A stretch of DNA of 64,000 bases from Nematostella vectensis (taxonomy: Eukaryota > Cnidaria > Anthozoa > Actiniaria > Edwardsiidae), in contig NC_064045.1 of NCBI RefSeq assembly GCF_932526225.1, positions 15,372,442-15,436,441 on the forward strand. Direction: 5' to 3'. The position numbers and the translations under genes are program-made. Shown piece by piece: positions 14,274 to 23,511 of this stretch; position 1 is the stretch's first letter; each line of letters begins with the position of its first letter. The notes beneath the pieces are model-generated. The model saw nothing but the letters and a program-made list of their open reading frames with translations. It was not told where the DNA came from and ran no database searches.

Positions 14274-14984
14274 ATGGCGACGAGAACAGATAGTATATCA
14301 TTGGATCAAGTTTTGGAAGAGGTTTGTGCTGAAGATGGTGAAATTAGTAGTGAAGAGGAAGTACCAAGTCTTGAGGAGGCAGTAAAAAATGCCGTGCGAT
14401 GTTTTAGGCCACTTCGAGGTGATATTCGATCCGTTTTGGCCTTCGAAGAGGAAGCTAAGAACGCATTGGAAGAAGTGTTTAAAAGGAACAAGGAAGGGTT
14501 TTACACTGAAAGCGAAAGGGCTCTAAATATGAGCATAAAGGTTGGCCCAATCATCGCCACAGAAGTTGTTATATGGCTGAAAAGTGTCCATAGGCGGCTT
14601 TTACCTTCACGAAAGGCTAGAGACCCGTATCGAATTGAGTTAAAACGGGATCTACCAAGGGCCATATTTGATACAATCCTGATGGCTGTATCAAAAACAC
14701 CAACTAGTTTTGGCGTTTTGGTTGAATCAAAGAACCTTAAAATCACATTCAACCACAAGAAAAGGCTTGTACGTGACTTTGCTAAACTAGCAGGCATTGA
14801 AACAAGGGAAGTCAGGGATTTTCTCCAGAAAATTTTTAAAGGGAAGCAAGATGGCTGTAAAGCAGAGCTATTAGTTACAAATGAAAAGCCTGTTGTCATA
14901 AGCTATGACCCCAGACGTTTATATATAATAATTGCATGCCATTTTGGGTTTTGGAATGAGCTAGGATATGCTTTCCATGGCTAA
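14274..14984 (+). CDS. Unknown 236-aa protein of the DNA transposon
   Basis: Uninterrupted frame starting with ATG in a good eukaryotic context (AAAATGG), 86 bp inside the left terminus, and ending at TAA 14982-14984. Residues ~15-35 are strongly acidic (SSEEEV and neighbours). The middle is basic and mixed helical in character, with KRDLPRAIFDTILMAV and a lysine-rich KKRLVRDFAKLAG segment near residues 160-175. I see no zinc finger, catalytic triad, signal peptide or membrane segment. It faces the transposase gene tail to tail, and its position inside the inverted termini argues it belongs to the element. It may be an accessory DNA-binding or regulatory protein, as other two-gene DNA transposons carry, but that role is inference. 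A captured host gene is the alternative. Confidence 0.7.
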   Translation: MATRTDSISLDQVLEEVCAEDGEISSEEEVPSLEEAVKNAVRCFRPLRGDIRSVLAFEEEAKNALEEVFKRNKEGFYTESERALNMSIKVGPIIATEVVIWLKSVHRRLLPSRKARDPYRIELKRDLPRAIFDTILMAVSKTPTSFGVLVESKNLKITFNHKKRLVRDFAKLAGIETREVRDFLQKIFKGKQDGCKAELLVTNEKPVVISYDPRRLYIIIACHFGFWNELGYAFHG

Positions 14985-15546
14985 ATAACTTACAAAAATA
15001 CACAAAAATATTTACATGTTGATTGATTGAAAAAATGAATTTATTATACAGTGTATAGTTTACAATAATAATGATAAAAAACATCTTTCAATGTTAAACA
15101 TATTTGTGATAGCAGGCAGTCTTATCAAACTTTTACAATTTCATTATATTAATAAGTACTATTTCTACTGTACTTTGGAAATTGTCAAACATTTTATGAT
15201 TGGAATATGATTTAGAGCTGATTGCCACTTTCAATAAACATATTCAAGTCAATAAATAGCATTGTTATTACTTTCTTTTTATCCAATCATTTCTCTGAGA
15301 AATATTTACGTAATGAATTGTTTCATATAACTTCTGTTATTTTTTTAAACTAAGAATATAATTAAAATTCTATACTGGAATAAAGAATTTCAAAATTGAT
15401 AACAAATAAAATCACAATAAATTATTTTATTGCCTTACTTGTTATTGTATTATCGTAATTGTCTACCTATCTTTACAAATAGCTCTACTAATAGCTTAAT
15501 TCGATTAAAATATTGGATTTCTGAATGCATTCTTGAATTTAATAAT
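14985..15546 (+). other. AT-rich 3' region of the 236-aa gene with poly(A) signals
   Basis: Non-coding, very AT-rich sequence downstream of the + strand gene, up to the retrotransposon target site. AATAAA occurs at 15233-15238 and 15251-15256, about 250 bp past the stop codon, suitable as a polyadenylation signal. The 3' end of the opposing transposase gene would originally have lain about 175 bp beyond the insertion point. Confidence 0.55.
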
Positions 15547-15551
15547 GAACC
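15547..15551. repeat. Target site duplication GAACC, left copy
   Basis: GAACC directly before the 5' LTR; the identical right copy is at 20070-20074. Five bp is normal for Ty3/Gypsy integration. Confidence 0.93.
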
Positions 15552-15729
15552 TGTTATAATATTATTTGTTTTGGGCCCCCTGTGGCCCCTTATTTATCTT
15601 ATGGGCCCCCCCCGAGGATAGGGCTCCTCGTTGTCTTATGTTGTAGTTTTTTCACTCGGTAGATTTGATTTTGTAGAGCTTTATTGTAAAAGAAACAACC
15701 GAATTTTGAAGTAAACACCTTTTATTACA
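15552..15729 (+). repeat. 5' LTR (178 bp)
   Basis: Starts TG and ends CA. It is unusually short for the group. It contains two GGGCCCC-type blocks separated by ~25 bp of AT-rich sequence (TTATTTATCTTATG) that could form a hairpin. I see no convincing TATA box. By eye it is identical to the 3' copy at every base. Confidence 0.95.
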
Positions 15730-15744
15730 TGGTGTTAGAAGTGG
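15730..15744 (+). promoter_or_regulatory. Primer-binding site, tRNA-Leu type
   Basis: TGGTGTTAGAAGTGG abuts the LTR with no spacer. Its complement ends in CCA and matches the 3' end of animal tRNA-Leu(CAA) as I remember it, except one base (T where the tRNA predicts C). The match to this organism's tRNA is inferred. Confidence 0.75.
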
Positions 15745-15798
15745 TTAACCACTGGAGAATATTAATTGTTAAAGAAAAGTCGACAAAACAAGGAAACG

Positions 15799-18700
15799 AT
15801 GGCCGAAAGTGGGGAAATGTATCATCGAGCTCCGGGACCTTTGGTGTTGGATGCGAATGCATCAGAAAATTGGAGAAAGTTCCTAATGCAGTTCGAAATT
15901 TACTTGGTTGCAAAAGGAAAGGACGACAAGGGAGATAAGTTAAAAGTTAATTTGTTACTTAACTGTGCTGGACCGAGTGCAATTGAAGAGTATAGCCACT
16001 TTGTGTATACTGCAGGCGAGAGTAATGAATCTTATGGTGATGTGTGCCGAAAGTTCCATGAACTTTGTCGAGGAGCTAAGAATGTCATTTATGAGCGACT
16101 GCTCTTCAATCTTAGAAACCAAAAGGAGGGTGAACGAATTGACAACTTTGTTAGTGAGCTAAAACGGCTTTCATTAAACTGTGACTTTGGAGCACTTAGA
16201 GATTCATTGATACGAGACCGTATTGTGGGGGGAGTAACCAGCGATGAATTGCGAGGGGAGTTGTTGAAAAAGCCAGACCTTACCCTACAAACCGCGCATG
16301 ATTACTGCAGAACTTATGAGGCGACTGAGCTGCAGAAGTATAAGTTTGTTCCACAGACAGTAGTCCCAAGTAAAACAGTGTCTGTGCAACCAGTCCAAGT
16401 TAAGAAAGAACAGCCGTCTTGTAAGTTCTGTGGATATCGCCATTCATTTGCACACCCAACACGATGCCCAGCCTTTAAAAGGAATTGCAAGATTTGTAGC
16501 AAAACAGGCCATTTTGCAAAGATGTGTAAAAACAAACAGAAAAAAGATCCAGAAGTGCATGTGGTGGAACAGGAGTATGACTCAAGTGACAGCAACGAAA
16601 CCCACACATACTTTGGATCCATTGAAGTCGGAAGCGTGTTACAGAACCAGCAACCCAAAAAGAGCCTGATAAAAGTCATGATAGCAGGAAAAGAGGTCAA
16701 ACTGAAAGCAGACACGGGTGCGGAGGCTACTGTCATCCCCTACAACTTGTACAAGAGCATCACCAACAAGCCGTTGAAACGTGTACACCAGCCTTTGAAG
16801 GGCTGGCTTGCGACTAAGCCCATCTACCCTAAAGGATGTGTCCGCCTTCCAACACAGTACAAAGATCGAAAGATAGATCTGTTATATCTTGTAGTTGATG
16901 GAGAGTTCACCCCACTACTAAGTTGTGAGGCTTGCCTTGATCTTGAAGTCCTACAGTTCATGGATCTCACATTGCTAGATTCACCATCAGCACAAACATC
17001 AAACATCGACTTGTCCAGAGAACAAAGCAAAAGTACCACAACCCTCACAAGTGACCCTGTTCTGAAAGATTACCTTGATTGCTTCAGTAACAAACCAGGA
17101 ATGTTACCCAACAAAGTACACCTAGAGGTAGACTCTGCAGTAACTCCAGTTATACACGCACCCAGAAAGATCCCAGTATCCATGTTAGACCCAACTCAAC
17201 AGAAGCTGAGAGAGATGGAAGAAGATGGGATCATTGTTAAAGAAGAAGAACATACCCCTTGGGTCTCTTCGATGTTAGTAATCGATAAACGAAAAGGCAA
17301 AGAAAAGAAAAGCCCACCAACCAAAGACAACATCAGAATATGTATAGACCCACGTGATCTCAATAGAGCCCTCAAGAGACCCCATTATCCGATGGCCACA
17401 GTGGAACAGGTTGCCAACAAACTCACCGGTGCTGAAATATTCTCAACGTTGGATGCATGCAGCGGTTTTTGGCAACTACCACCAGTAGACGAAGAAAGCT
17501 CGAAGCTCCTGACTTTCAATACCCCCTGGGGTCGATACAGATTCCTGCGGCTCCCATTCGGCATAAGTTCCGCGCCCGAGATTTACCAACGAGAGATGGA
17601 CCGACTCTTCGCAGGAGTACCAGTAGAAATAATCGTTGACGACTTTTTGATACATGGTGGAAATCAATGTGAGCTAGATCACAAGATGATTGCAGTATTG
17701 AAGAGGAGCCGTGAGATAGGTCTAAAGTTCAATCCACGTAAAGCCAAACTTCGAGTTCCTGAAGTCAGCTACGTTGGACACCTATTTACTGCAGACGGTT
17801 TAAAGCCTGATCCTGAAAAGGTAAGAGCTATCAACGAGATGCCTGCCCCGACCGATAAAGATGGCATACTACGTTTCCTAGGAACTGTAAACTATCTGGA
17901 TAAATTTATTGAACATAAAGCTGATCTCCAGGGCCCTATCTCGCAGCTAACAAGGAATGATACCGCATTCGTATGGGAGACACCTCAACAGCATGCATTT
18001 GACAAGCTCAAAGCAGTCATTACCTCAGCGCCAGTTTTAGCCTATTTTGACAACACCAAAGAGACAGTGCTTAATGTTGATGCAAGTGGCACGGGATTAG
18101 GTGCTGTGATTCTGCAGGACGAAAGACCTGTAGCATTTGGCTCAAAAACACTATCACCTGCTGAGACAAGGTATGCCAACATCGAGCGAGAGCTTCTGGC
18201 AATTGTCTGGGGAACTGAAAAGTTCCATACTTATGTTTATGGACGTCGTGTTGTAGTTGAAACCGACCACAAACCACTAGAAGCCATCTTCAAAAAGCCC
18301 TTGAATGAAGCACCACCGAGATTGCAGAGGATGTTGTTAAAGCTGACAAAGTATGACCTTGATGTTCGTTATGTGCCAGGAAAGAAACAATTCATCTCAG
18401 ATTGCTTAAGCAGAGCCCCAGTTAGTGACACTAAACCAGTTAGTGAACCAGAAGAGATGATTGGAATCAACTTAATTGACAGTCTTGGTGTAGATTCAAG
18501 CACTTTGCAAAAATTCAAGGAAGCATCAAACTGCGATGTTACCTCTCAAGTGGTCATGGAATATGTCGTTAAAGGTTGGCCAGCAGAAAAACATCAACTT
18601 GATGAGCTAGCGAGAGAATACTGGAGTTTTAGAGAGGAACTTAGCGTAGAAGATGGTTTGTTATTCAAAGCAGACAGAATCATTGTCCCGAGATCGTTGA

Positions 18701-19845
18701 GGGCAGAGGTGCTAGAAGAAATTCATGGCGCACACATGGGTGAGAACAAAAGTCTCAGTTTTGCAAGAGAATATGTTTTCTGGCCCTCAATGACTGCACA
18801 GATCAAAGACAAGATTAGTTCCTGCTCCATATGTAATGCCTTCCGAAACCAACAGCCAAGAGAGACCCTACTACCACGTGAGGTTCCTGGATTGCCTTGG
18901 CAAGTGATCAGTACTGACATCTTTGAATATGCCGGACATTCCTATTTGCTTGTTACCGATTTGTATTCAAAGTACTTTGAGATTGAGTTGTTACGCCAAA
19001 CCACTGCTAATTGTGTTATCAATAACTTAAAGAAGATTTTTGCAAGGTTTGGGATCCCGGTGGAAGTTCTGAGCGACAATGGCTCCCAGTACAGTAACAC
19101 TAGAAACCTTTTTAATAGTTCACATGAGTTCAAAAAGTTTGCAGATGAGTGGGGTTTCCGTCACACCACAAGCTCTCCAGAGTATCCACAATCAAATGGA
19201 GCTGCCGAGAAAGCAGTTCAGACCGCAAAACGGATTTTAAAGAAAGCGGCTGCTGACAACAAAGATCCTTTTGAAGGATTACTCAAATACAGGAATACAC
19301 CCTTTGATGACTTAGGTGTGTCTCCAGCTCAGCTGCTAATGAGTAGGAGAACACGTACCCAACTACCGACTCATCGACGTTTGCTACTGCCTCAGCCTGT
19401 TGACCCAAATCAAGTTGTGAAGACATTGAAACATCGTCAGAGTGTTTCAAAAAAGTATTATGATAGTCATAGTCATGATCTCCCTCCTTTACAAGTTGGA
19501 GATAAGGTGCGTATCCGTCCAAACCGGGAGGCTGAGTGGAGGAAAGCAGAAGTATTGCCCCGATCGTACTTATTAGGAGATGAGCGTGGGCGTGTCTTCA
19601 GGAGAAATCGACGACAAATCATTTCAACACCTAATGATCAATCGATGAGCACAAGTCCTTTTGTTATACCAGCCATTCCTCAACTACCACCAGAAAGTAC
19701 CAACAACCCCACACAGTTAAGCAATAATGTGACAGCATCGCCTACACCACCAAAGTCTTCTGAGAGGCAACACGAGACGACACCGATGAGCACAGCATCT
19801 GGCAGGGTTATCAAAAAACCACAAAGACTTATTGAACATTGTTAA
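15799..19845 (+). CDS. Gag-Pol polyprotein of the Ty3/Gypsy element (1348 aa)
   Basis: A single frame encodes the retrotransposon's whole replication machinery. I start it at the ATG at 15799 (ACGATGG); the same frame is open further upstream but has no earlier ATG. Gag is followed by two cysteine clusters: C208-x2-C211 with H/C residues after it, and a CCHC knuckle (CKICSKTGHFAKMC) from C230. The aspartic protease has DTGA at 305-308. The reverse transcriptase has LRLPFGISSAP and the catalytic VDD at 613-615 in IIVDDFLIHG. RNase H has D761 in NVDASG and later ELLAIVWG and TDHKPL. Integrase has H976/H979 and C1009/C1012, then D1040, D1093 and E1137. D1093 to E1137 leaves 43 residues, about eight more than usual for the group. 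A GPY/F-like region follows; I see no chromodomain. All catalytic residues are present. Confidence 0.95.
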   Translation: MAESGEMYHRAPGPLVLDANASENWRKFLMQFEIYLVAKGKDDKGDKLKVNLLLNCAGPSAIEEYSHFVYTAGESNESYGDVCRKFHELCRGAKNVIYERLLFNLRNQKEGERIDNFVSELKRLSLNCDFGALRDSLIRDRIVGGVTSDELRGELLKKPDLTLQTAHDYCRTYEATELQKYKFVPQTVVPSKTVSVQPVQVKKEQPSCKFCGYRHSFAHPTRCPAFKRNCKICSKTGHFAKMCKNKQKKDPEVHVVEQEYDSSDSNETHTYFGSIEVGSVLQNQQPKKSLIKVMIAGKEVKLKADTGAEATVIPYNLYKSITNKPLKRVHQPLKGWLATKPIYPKGCVRLPTQYKDRKIDLLYLVVDGEFTPLLSCEACLDLEVLQFMDLTLLDSPSAQTSNIDLSREQSKSTTTLTSDPVLKDYLDCFSNKPGMLPNKVHLEVDSAVTPVIHAPRKIPVSMLDPTQQKLREMEEDGIIVKEEEHTPWVSSMLVIDKRKGKEKKSPPTKDNIRICIDPRDLNRALKRPHYPMATVEQVANKLTGAEIFSTLDACSGFWQLPPVDEESSKLLTFNTPWGRYRFLRLPFGISSAPEIYQREMDRLFAGVPVEIIVDDFLIHGGNQCELDHKMIAVLKRSREIGLKFNPRKAKLRVPEVSYVGHLFTADGLKPDPEKVRAINEMPAPTDKDGILRFLGTVNYLDKFIEHKADLQGPISQLTRNDTAFVWETPQQHAFDKLKAVITSAPVLAYFDNTKETVLNVDASGTGLGAVILQDERPVAFGSKTLSPAETRYANIERELLAIVWGTEKFHTYVYGRRVVVETDHKPLEAIFKKPLNEAPPRLQRMLLKLTKYDLDVRYVPGKKQFISDCLSRAPVSDTKPVSEPEEMIGINLIDSLGVDSSTLQKFKEASNCDVTSQVVMEYVVKGWPAEKHQLDELAREYWSFREELSVEDGLLFKADRIIVPRSLRAEVLEEIHGAHMGENKSLSFAREYVFWPSMTAQIKDKISSCSICNAFRNQQPRETLLPREVPGLPWQVISTDIFEYAGHSYLLVTDLYSKYFEIELLRQTTANCVINNLKKIFARFGIPVEVLSDNGSQYSNTRNLFNSSHEFKKFADEWGFRHTTSSPEYPQSNGAAEKAVQTAKRILKKAAADNKDPFEGLLKYRNTPFDDLGVSPAQLLMSRRTRTQLPTHRRLLLPQPVDPNQVVKTLKHRQSVSKKYYDSHSHDLPPLQVGDKVRIRPNREAEWRKAEVLPRSYLLGDERGRVFRRNRRQIISTPNDQSMSTSPFVIPAIPQLPPESTNNPTQLSNNVTASPTPPKSSERQHETTPMSTASGRVIKKPQRLIEHC

Positions 19846-19880
19846 GAACATTTATTGAACACTTAACCTAACACTTTGTT

Positions 19881-19891
19881 GAGAAGGGAGA
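19881..19891 (+). promoter_or_regulatory. Polypurine tract
   Basis: GAGAAGGGAGA lies immediately upstream of the 3' LTR, where plus-strand DNA synthesis would be primed. Confidence 0.9.
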
Positions 19892-20069
19892 TGTTATAAT
19901 ATTATTTGTTTTGGGCCCCCTGTGGCCCCTTATTTATCTTATGGGCCCCCCCCGAGGATAGGGCTCCTCGTTGTCTTATGTTGTAGTTTTTTCACTCGGT
20001 AGATTTGATTTTGTAGAGCTTTATTGTAAAAGAAACAACCGAATTTTGAAGTAAACACCTTTTATTACA
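19892..20069 (+). repeat. 3' LTR (178 bp)
   Basis: Identical to the 5' LTR and followed directly by the right copy of GAACC. Confidence 0.95.
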
Positions 20070-20074
20070 GAACC
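20070..20074. repeat. Target site duplication GAACC, right copy
   Basis: GAACC directly after the 3' LTR, matching 15547-15551. Confidence 0.93.
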
Positions 20075-20247
20075 CAATAATCAATGCTGTATTCAACCAA
20101 AATCTTGAAATTTTGCCCTGTGTGTTAACTGGAATGACAGAGTTGTGCAATAACTAGAATGCTTTTAATTACTGCATGGTATTTTCCAAAGGCAATTCCA
20201 ATTTACCTATCTAATAAATTCACACAGTAACTAGGGGTATATTACAT
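20075..20247 (-). other. 3' untranslated remainder of the transposase gene
   Basis: About 170 bp between the transposase stop codon and the retrotransposon insertion, non-coding on both strands. No minus-strand AATAAA is visible in it. The first one downstream lies within the inserted LTR (TTTATT at 20061 on the plus strand), so the insertion may have changed where this transcript ends. Confidence 0.4.
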
Positions 20248-23041
20248 TTACATTGACAAGCCTGGGCTGTACTTCTTATTTACTACACTCTCATGGATTA
20301 GGGTCATTAGTTTGTCCCCACAGAAACAGCAATGAGTGTTTGCTGGGGAAGCTTTCAGCAGGCCACAGTAGCAATAAGCTGGATCATTGACTCTTTCTGG
20401 GATATAAACATCTTTGCTTTCTGTGTAAGAGCAGGGCTGATGGCCTTGCTCAGGCAGCCAGACTAGCATAATAAATTCATGCCTAAAGATTTCTTGCCAC
20501 CTAGACTGGTATGTAGTGTTGTGACTTAACCTCTGCAATGCAATATGTTTTGCCTCCCTACCTTCCATTGTCACTGTTAGGAGTCCCTGCTGGTACTTTG
20601 AAAATACATCTCTAGCATGCACGGGAAGTACATGACCTAGAGTCCATATAGTTGGGTTGATGGTGTAGGGAAGAAACAATTTGTTTGCATGGCAATACTC
20701 AATGGCAGCAACTTCTAGCTTTGCAATATCTTGTTCATTGATATCAAGGCGGTTGAAAATAGAGCAGCAGTCCCTATTAACCTGATACCTATATAAACTA
20801 GTGCCAAGACAGTTTGTTTTTGCTTGGGAGTATCTTCCTCACTGCTTAGATACTTCAACAGTCGCATGAAGTTATGACAAAAAAGACGAGATTCTTTGCC
20901 TGTAAATCTATATTGTAGATCTCCTTTTTTGCCTTGGGTTTCATTATACCATTGCCTTACTCTTTTAGCTAGCCGTTTGGTCTTTACTTCATGTTGAAGT
21001 GCATTAATAACTCTAGCAAAACAACTGTCTGGTGGTATTTCTTCAAAGGTTTTATGAGATGGTAGTAAGCAGGTTTTTCCTAATGCTTCTTTTAAGACAG
21101 ATCTAAAGAAGTACTGCCAGGCATTGTTTTTGAGATGGAGAGGCTCAACGTGTGCTTTGTCAATAAACTTGCCTAGCATGGGTTGAAATTCTTGGCGGCT
21201 CTTTTGTTTGGAAATGAAATCTGTAACTTTAGACCTTTTTGTCTGTTGACAGAGAGTTTGGTTTTCGAGCTTAGCTTTGAGTGCTTTAACTTTACTAGCC
21301 ACTTCATTCCTTTGGTTGTAGCTCCACGGTTTCCATTTACATTCTTCGTCAGTACCAAATCTGCCTTGAAGGTTGCCACTATCAGCTGAGCTTACGTTAG
21401 CAAAGGATGAAAAGTAAGTAGCAGCATTTGAGAGCTCTCCAGCAAGCATTGCAAGCATTTTCATATCATTTGGGAGCTCAGCAAATTGAAATGACACATG
21501 AAAGCCATCTATTTCATACAATGTGCCTTCAATATCTGATATTTGCTTGTATATTGACAGCACATATTTTTTAACAAGGGAAGATGTTTCCTCACAGTTA
21601 GCCCCAAAAACTAAAAAGTTATCACTGCTAGAGGCTACTTTCTTTCCAGTGTTGAGGAAGCTCACTAAAAAGGAGCATGCAGTTTCAAATTTCCCAAATG
21701 GGCAGCCATCTCCCCCAAAGGCAACCTTAAAAGTCCCCTCTGTTTCTCCAAACCACTTAAGATTATCTGTACCAGATAGATAATGCTTAGCTAATCTTGG
21801 TAAGTATTCTCGTAAGTCTCGAAAGCATCCACGAGTAGTGCTATCTTCATTATCTAATGCAAAGACTTGCACTGACTGAACATTGCCTATATCAATAGCA
21901 TTAATTTCTTTAACCAGAGTATTGTAAGTGAGTAGTTTTGGAATATCTAGACTACCCATATACTTAATGCTAGTTCTCCCACCCCTTTTCCTTTTACTAC
22001 ATGTCATTGAGGTGGCAAGCCTTACTGCCTGATACTTTCTCTTGCCCATTACTCCAGCACTATAGTATGCAGCAATACTTCTCAAAATATTGCGTGCTGA
22101 ATTATGAAAAGTATGTTTTTCTTTTTTTTGAATTTGTTTAACTATATAACCTGCAAGCTCTTCGTCCTTTAGGACATAGTCCCCTAACTCACTGGTTTTG
22201 CACTTTCCTTGAAGAGTGTCAAAAAGCCCATCCAATGCTGGTTTGATGTTGCTGTTTGTTGCCCCATGGATTTTTGCTGCAGCTTCGATTGTATTGACTC
22301 TCCTCCTTCTAGACTCCCTAGGTGTTATCATAGGATTTTCCAATGAAGTTGGTGTCAACACTCGAAGTTGCCTCTGAAAAAAAAAAACATTTGTTTGTGA
22401 CAAATAAAAATAAATAAAAGCTTTGGTAAGCTTGTTTTATTCATGAACTAAAATCCTCCTATTTAACACTGATGGTCAAAAATAATATACAAAAAAACAT
22501 GTTTACCTTAGTACTTGGGGGTGTTTGAATTCCCGTGTTTGTGTTCTCGGCTGTTTGTCTCAGAACATGTCCCTGGAATTAAATAAATACAAAGGACTAA
22601 TGACCCTGATCAAAATTTAGATTCTCATTACATACGAACAATAATGATGGGCTTGGTCTTATAAGATTTTCATATCTCATCAAAATCTAAACATTTGTCT
22701 AAAAAACAACAATGCGTGTAAGAAATCGATTCCAAAAAATAAAAACTGCAACAATAATACAATTATCAAAAGTCTGCTACAAATGGAAACCAGTGAAGAC
22801 CAAATTAAAATTTCTTAACAGATTTATTTACGAGTGAGTTAGTTTTGGCATAAACACGCAACTGGCGGTCGCTCTGATTCGCTATAAATATTACCTTTTC
22901 CTTCAGTCTGCGGATCTTCTGCTGTTGGATCTTGACTTCCGAAAGTGCATGGACTTTTTCCTCGCATAATTCTTCAAGAACTGCCCTCTTCTTCTTCGCG
23001 TACGTGCCGATAGGAAAATTATTGTTGCGCTTCCGAGGCAT
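20248..23041 (-). CDS. Spliced DDE-like transposase of the DNA transposon (~757 aa, four exons)
   Basis: My model on the minus strand: exon 1 23041-22895 (ATG to GAAAAG|GTAATA), exon 2 22572-22507 (TTCCAG| to AAG|GTAAAC), exon 3 22373-20854 (T-rich CAG|AGG), and exon 4 20788-20248 after a 65-nt intron (GTATCT to ATATAG). Phases agree throughout (147, 66, 1520 and 541 nt). The last intron is the least certain; a frameshift there would look similar. Residues ~16-49 form a basic, coiled-coil-like helix. Basic clusters SRRRR (~92) and KRKRGGR (~198) could be nuclear signals. Candidate acidic catalytic residues are D245/D248, D293 in FGGDGCPFG, and E653/E656 in MEGREAKH. Conserved-looking ELPNDMKM is at ~370. 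The C-terminus has a CYC...CCFC cluster (C717, C719, C731, C732, C734), a possible zinc site. The transposase role rests on position within the termini and these motifs. I cannot name the superfamily. Confidence 0.7.
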
Positions 23042-23511
23042 TGTACGGGGATCACTAAGATACAGAGTGAACAGCAGCTGATTATGTATGAAGGGATTCA
23101 GATTTTCGAAAATTTCTCAATAAGGAGCGCAATTCTCAAAAATCCAAAACGACCCGATTCTTACCTGATAAATCTTCAATCTAGAACTCCTCATCTCGAC
23201 TGTAAGTTAGGCTAAGCGAAAAAGCCTTTAGAACCCCAAAATGGGGAAATTATCATCAAAATTTGCGAGCTCTATCGTGTACTAAAAGCGCCTTTGATTC
23301 AAGAAGTGTTAATCAAGCGTATATAGTCATGTTTGGTATCATTGTAAAGTTTATTTTTCCCGCTTTCTGACTGTGAGCGTCTTTGATTTGCCCGCGTAAA
23401 CCCAGAAGCCCCAGCGAGCCATTTATATACACGGTGGAGGTAGTTCCCAGTACTACGCGGATATCAATCGTTCCGGAAGCCATTTTCGACTTCAAGCGGA
23501 AGTCCGATATC
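23042..23511 (-). promoter_or_regulatory. Right subterminal region and likely transposase promoter
   Basis: About 470 bp between the transposase ATG and the right terminus, which should hold the promoter of the minus-strand gene. TATATAAA read on the minus strand at 23429-23422 is a TATA-like candidate about 380 bp upstream of the ATG. It overlaps the 56-codon frame at 23483-23313, so both cannot be functional in the simplest sense. Confidence 0.35.
23313..23483 (-). CDS. Possible small ORF (56 aa) at the right end of the DNA transposon
   Basis: Starts at an ATG in strong context (AAAATGG), 50 bp inside the right terminus, mirroring the start context of the 236-aa gene at the left end. The frame begins MASGTIDIRVVLG and shows no recognisable domain. 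It could be an upstream ORF or an alternative 5' exon of the transposase, or chance. The frame extends beyond the ATG into satellite sequence, which I do not count as coding. Confidence 0.25.
   Translation of the reverse strand: MASGTIDIRVVLGTTSTVYINGSLGLLGLRGQIKDAHSQKAGKINFTMIPNMTIYA

Larger units (their letters stand above)
15552..20069 (+). mobile_element. Complete Ty3/Gypsy LTR retrotransposon nested in the DNA transposon
   Basis: 4518 bp, with identical 178-bp LTRs (15552-15729 and 19892-20069) starting TGTTA and ending TTACA. GAACC is duplicated on both sides (15547-15551 and 20070-20074). A primer-binding site follows the 5' LTR directly and a polypurine tract precedes the 3' LTR. One frame encodes gag, protease, reverse transcriptase, RNase H and integrase, in the order diagnostic of Ty3/Gypsy. 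No env-like frame follows pol. Identical LTRs, an intact frame and a perfect target duplication indicate a very recent insertion that may still be active. It landed between the 3' ends of the host transposon's two genes, leaving both frames whole. Confidence 0.97.

Noticed and set aside
15766-15798. Upstream part of the gag-pol frame before 15799
   Set aside because: Open but begins with TTG and has no ATG; translation more likely starts at 15799 in good context.
22374-22403. Start of the transposase at ~22403
   Set aside because: The stretch is a T-rich splice acceptor on the minus strand and the frame there has no ATG; the in-phase upstream exons at 22507-22572 and 22895-23041 explain it better.
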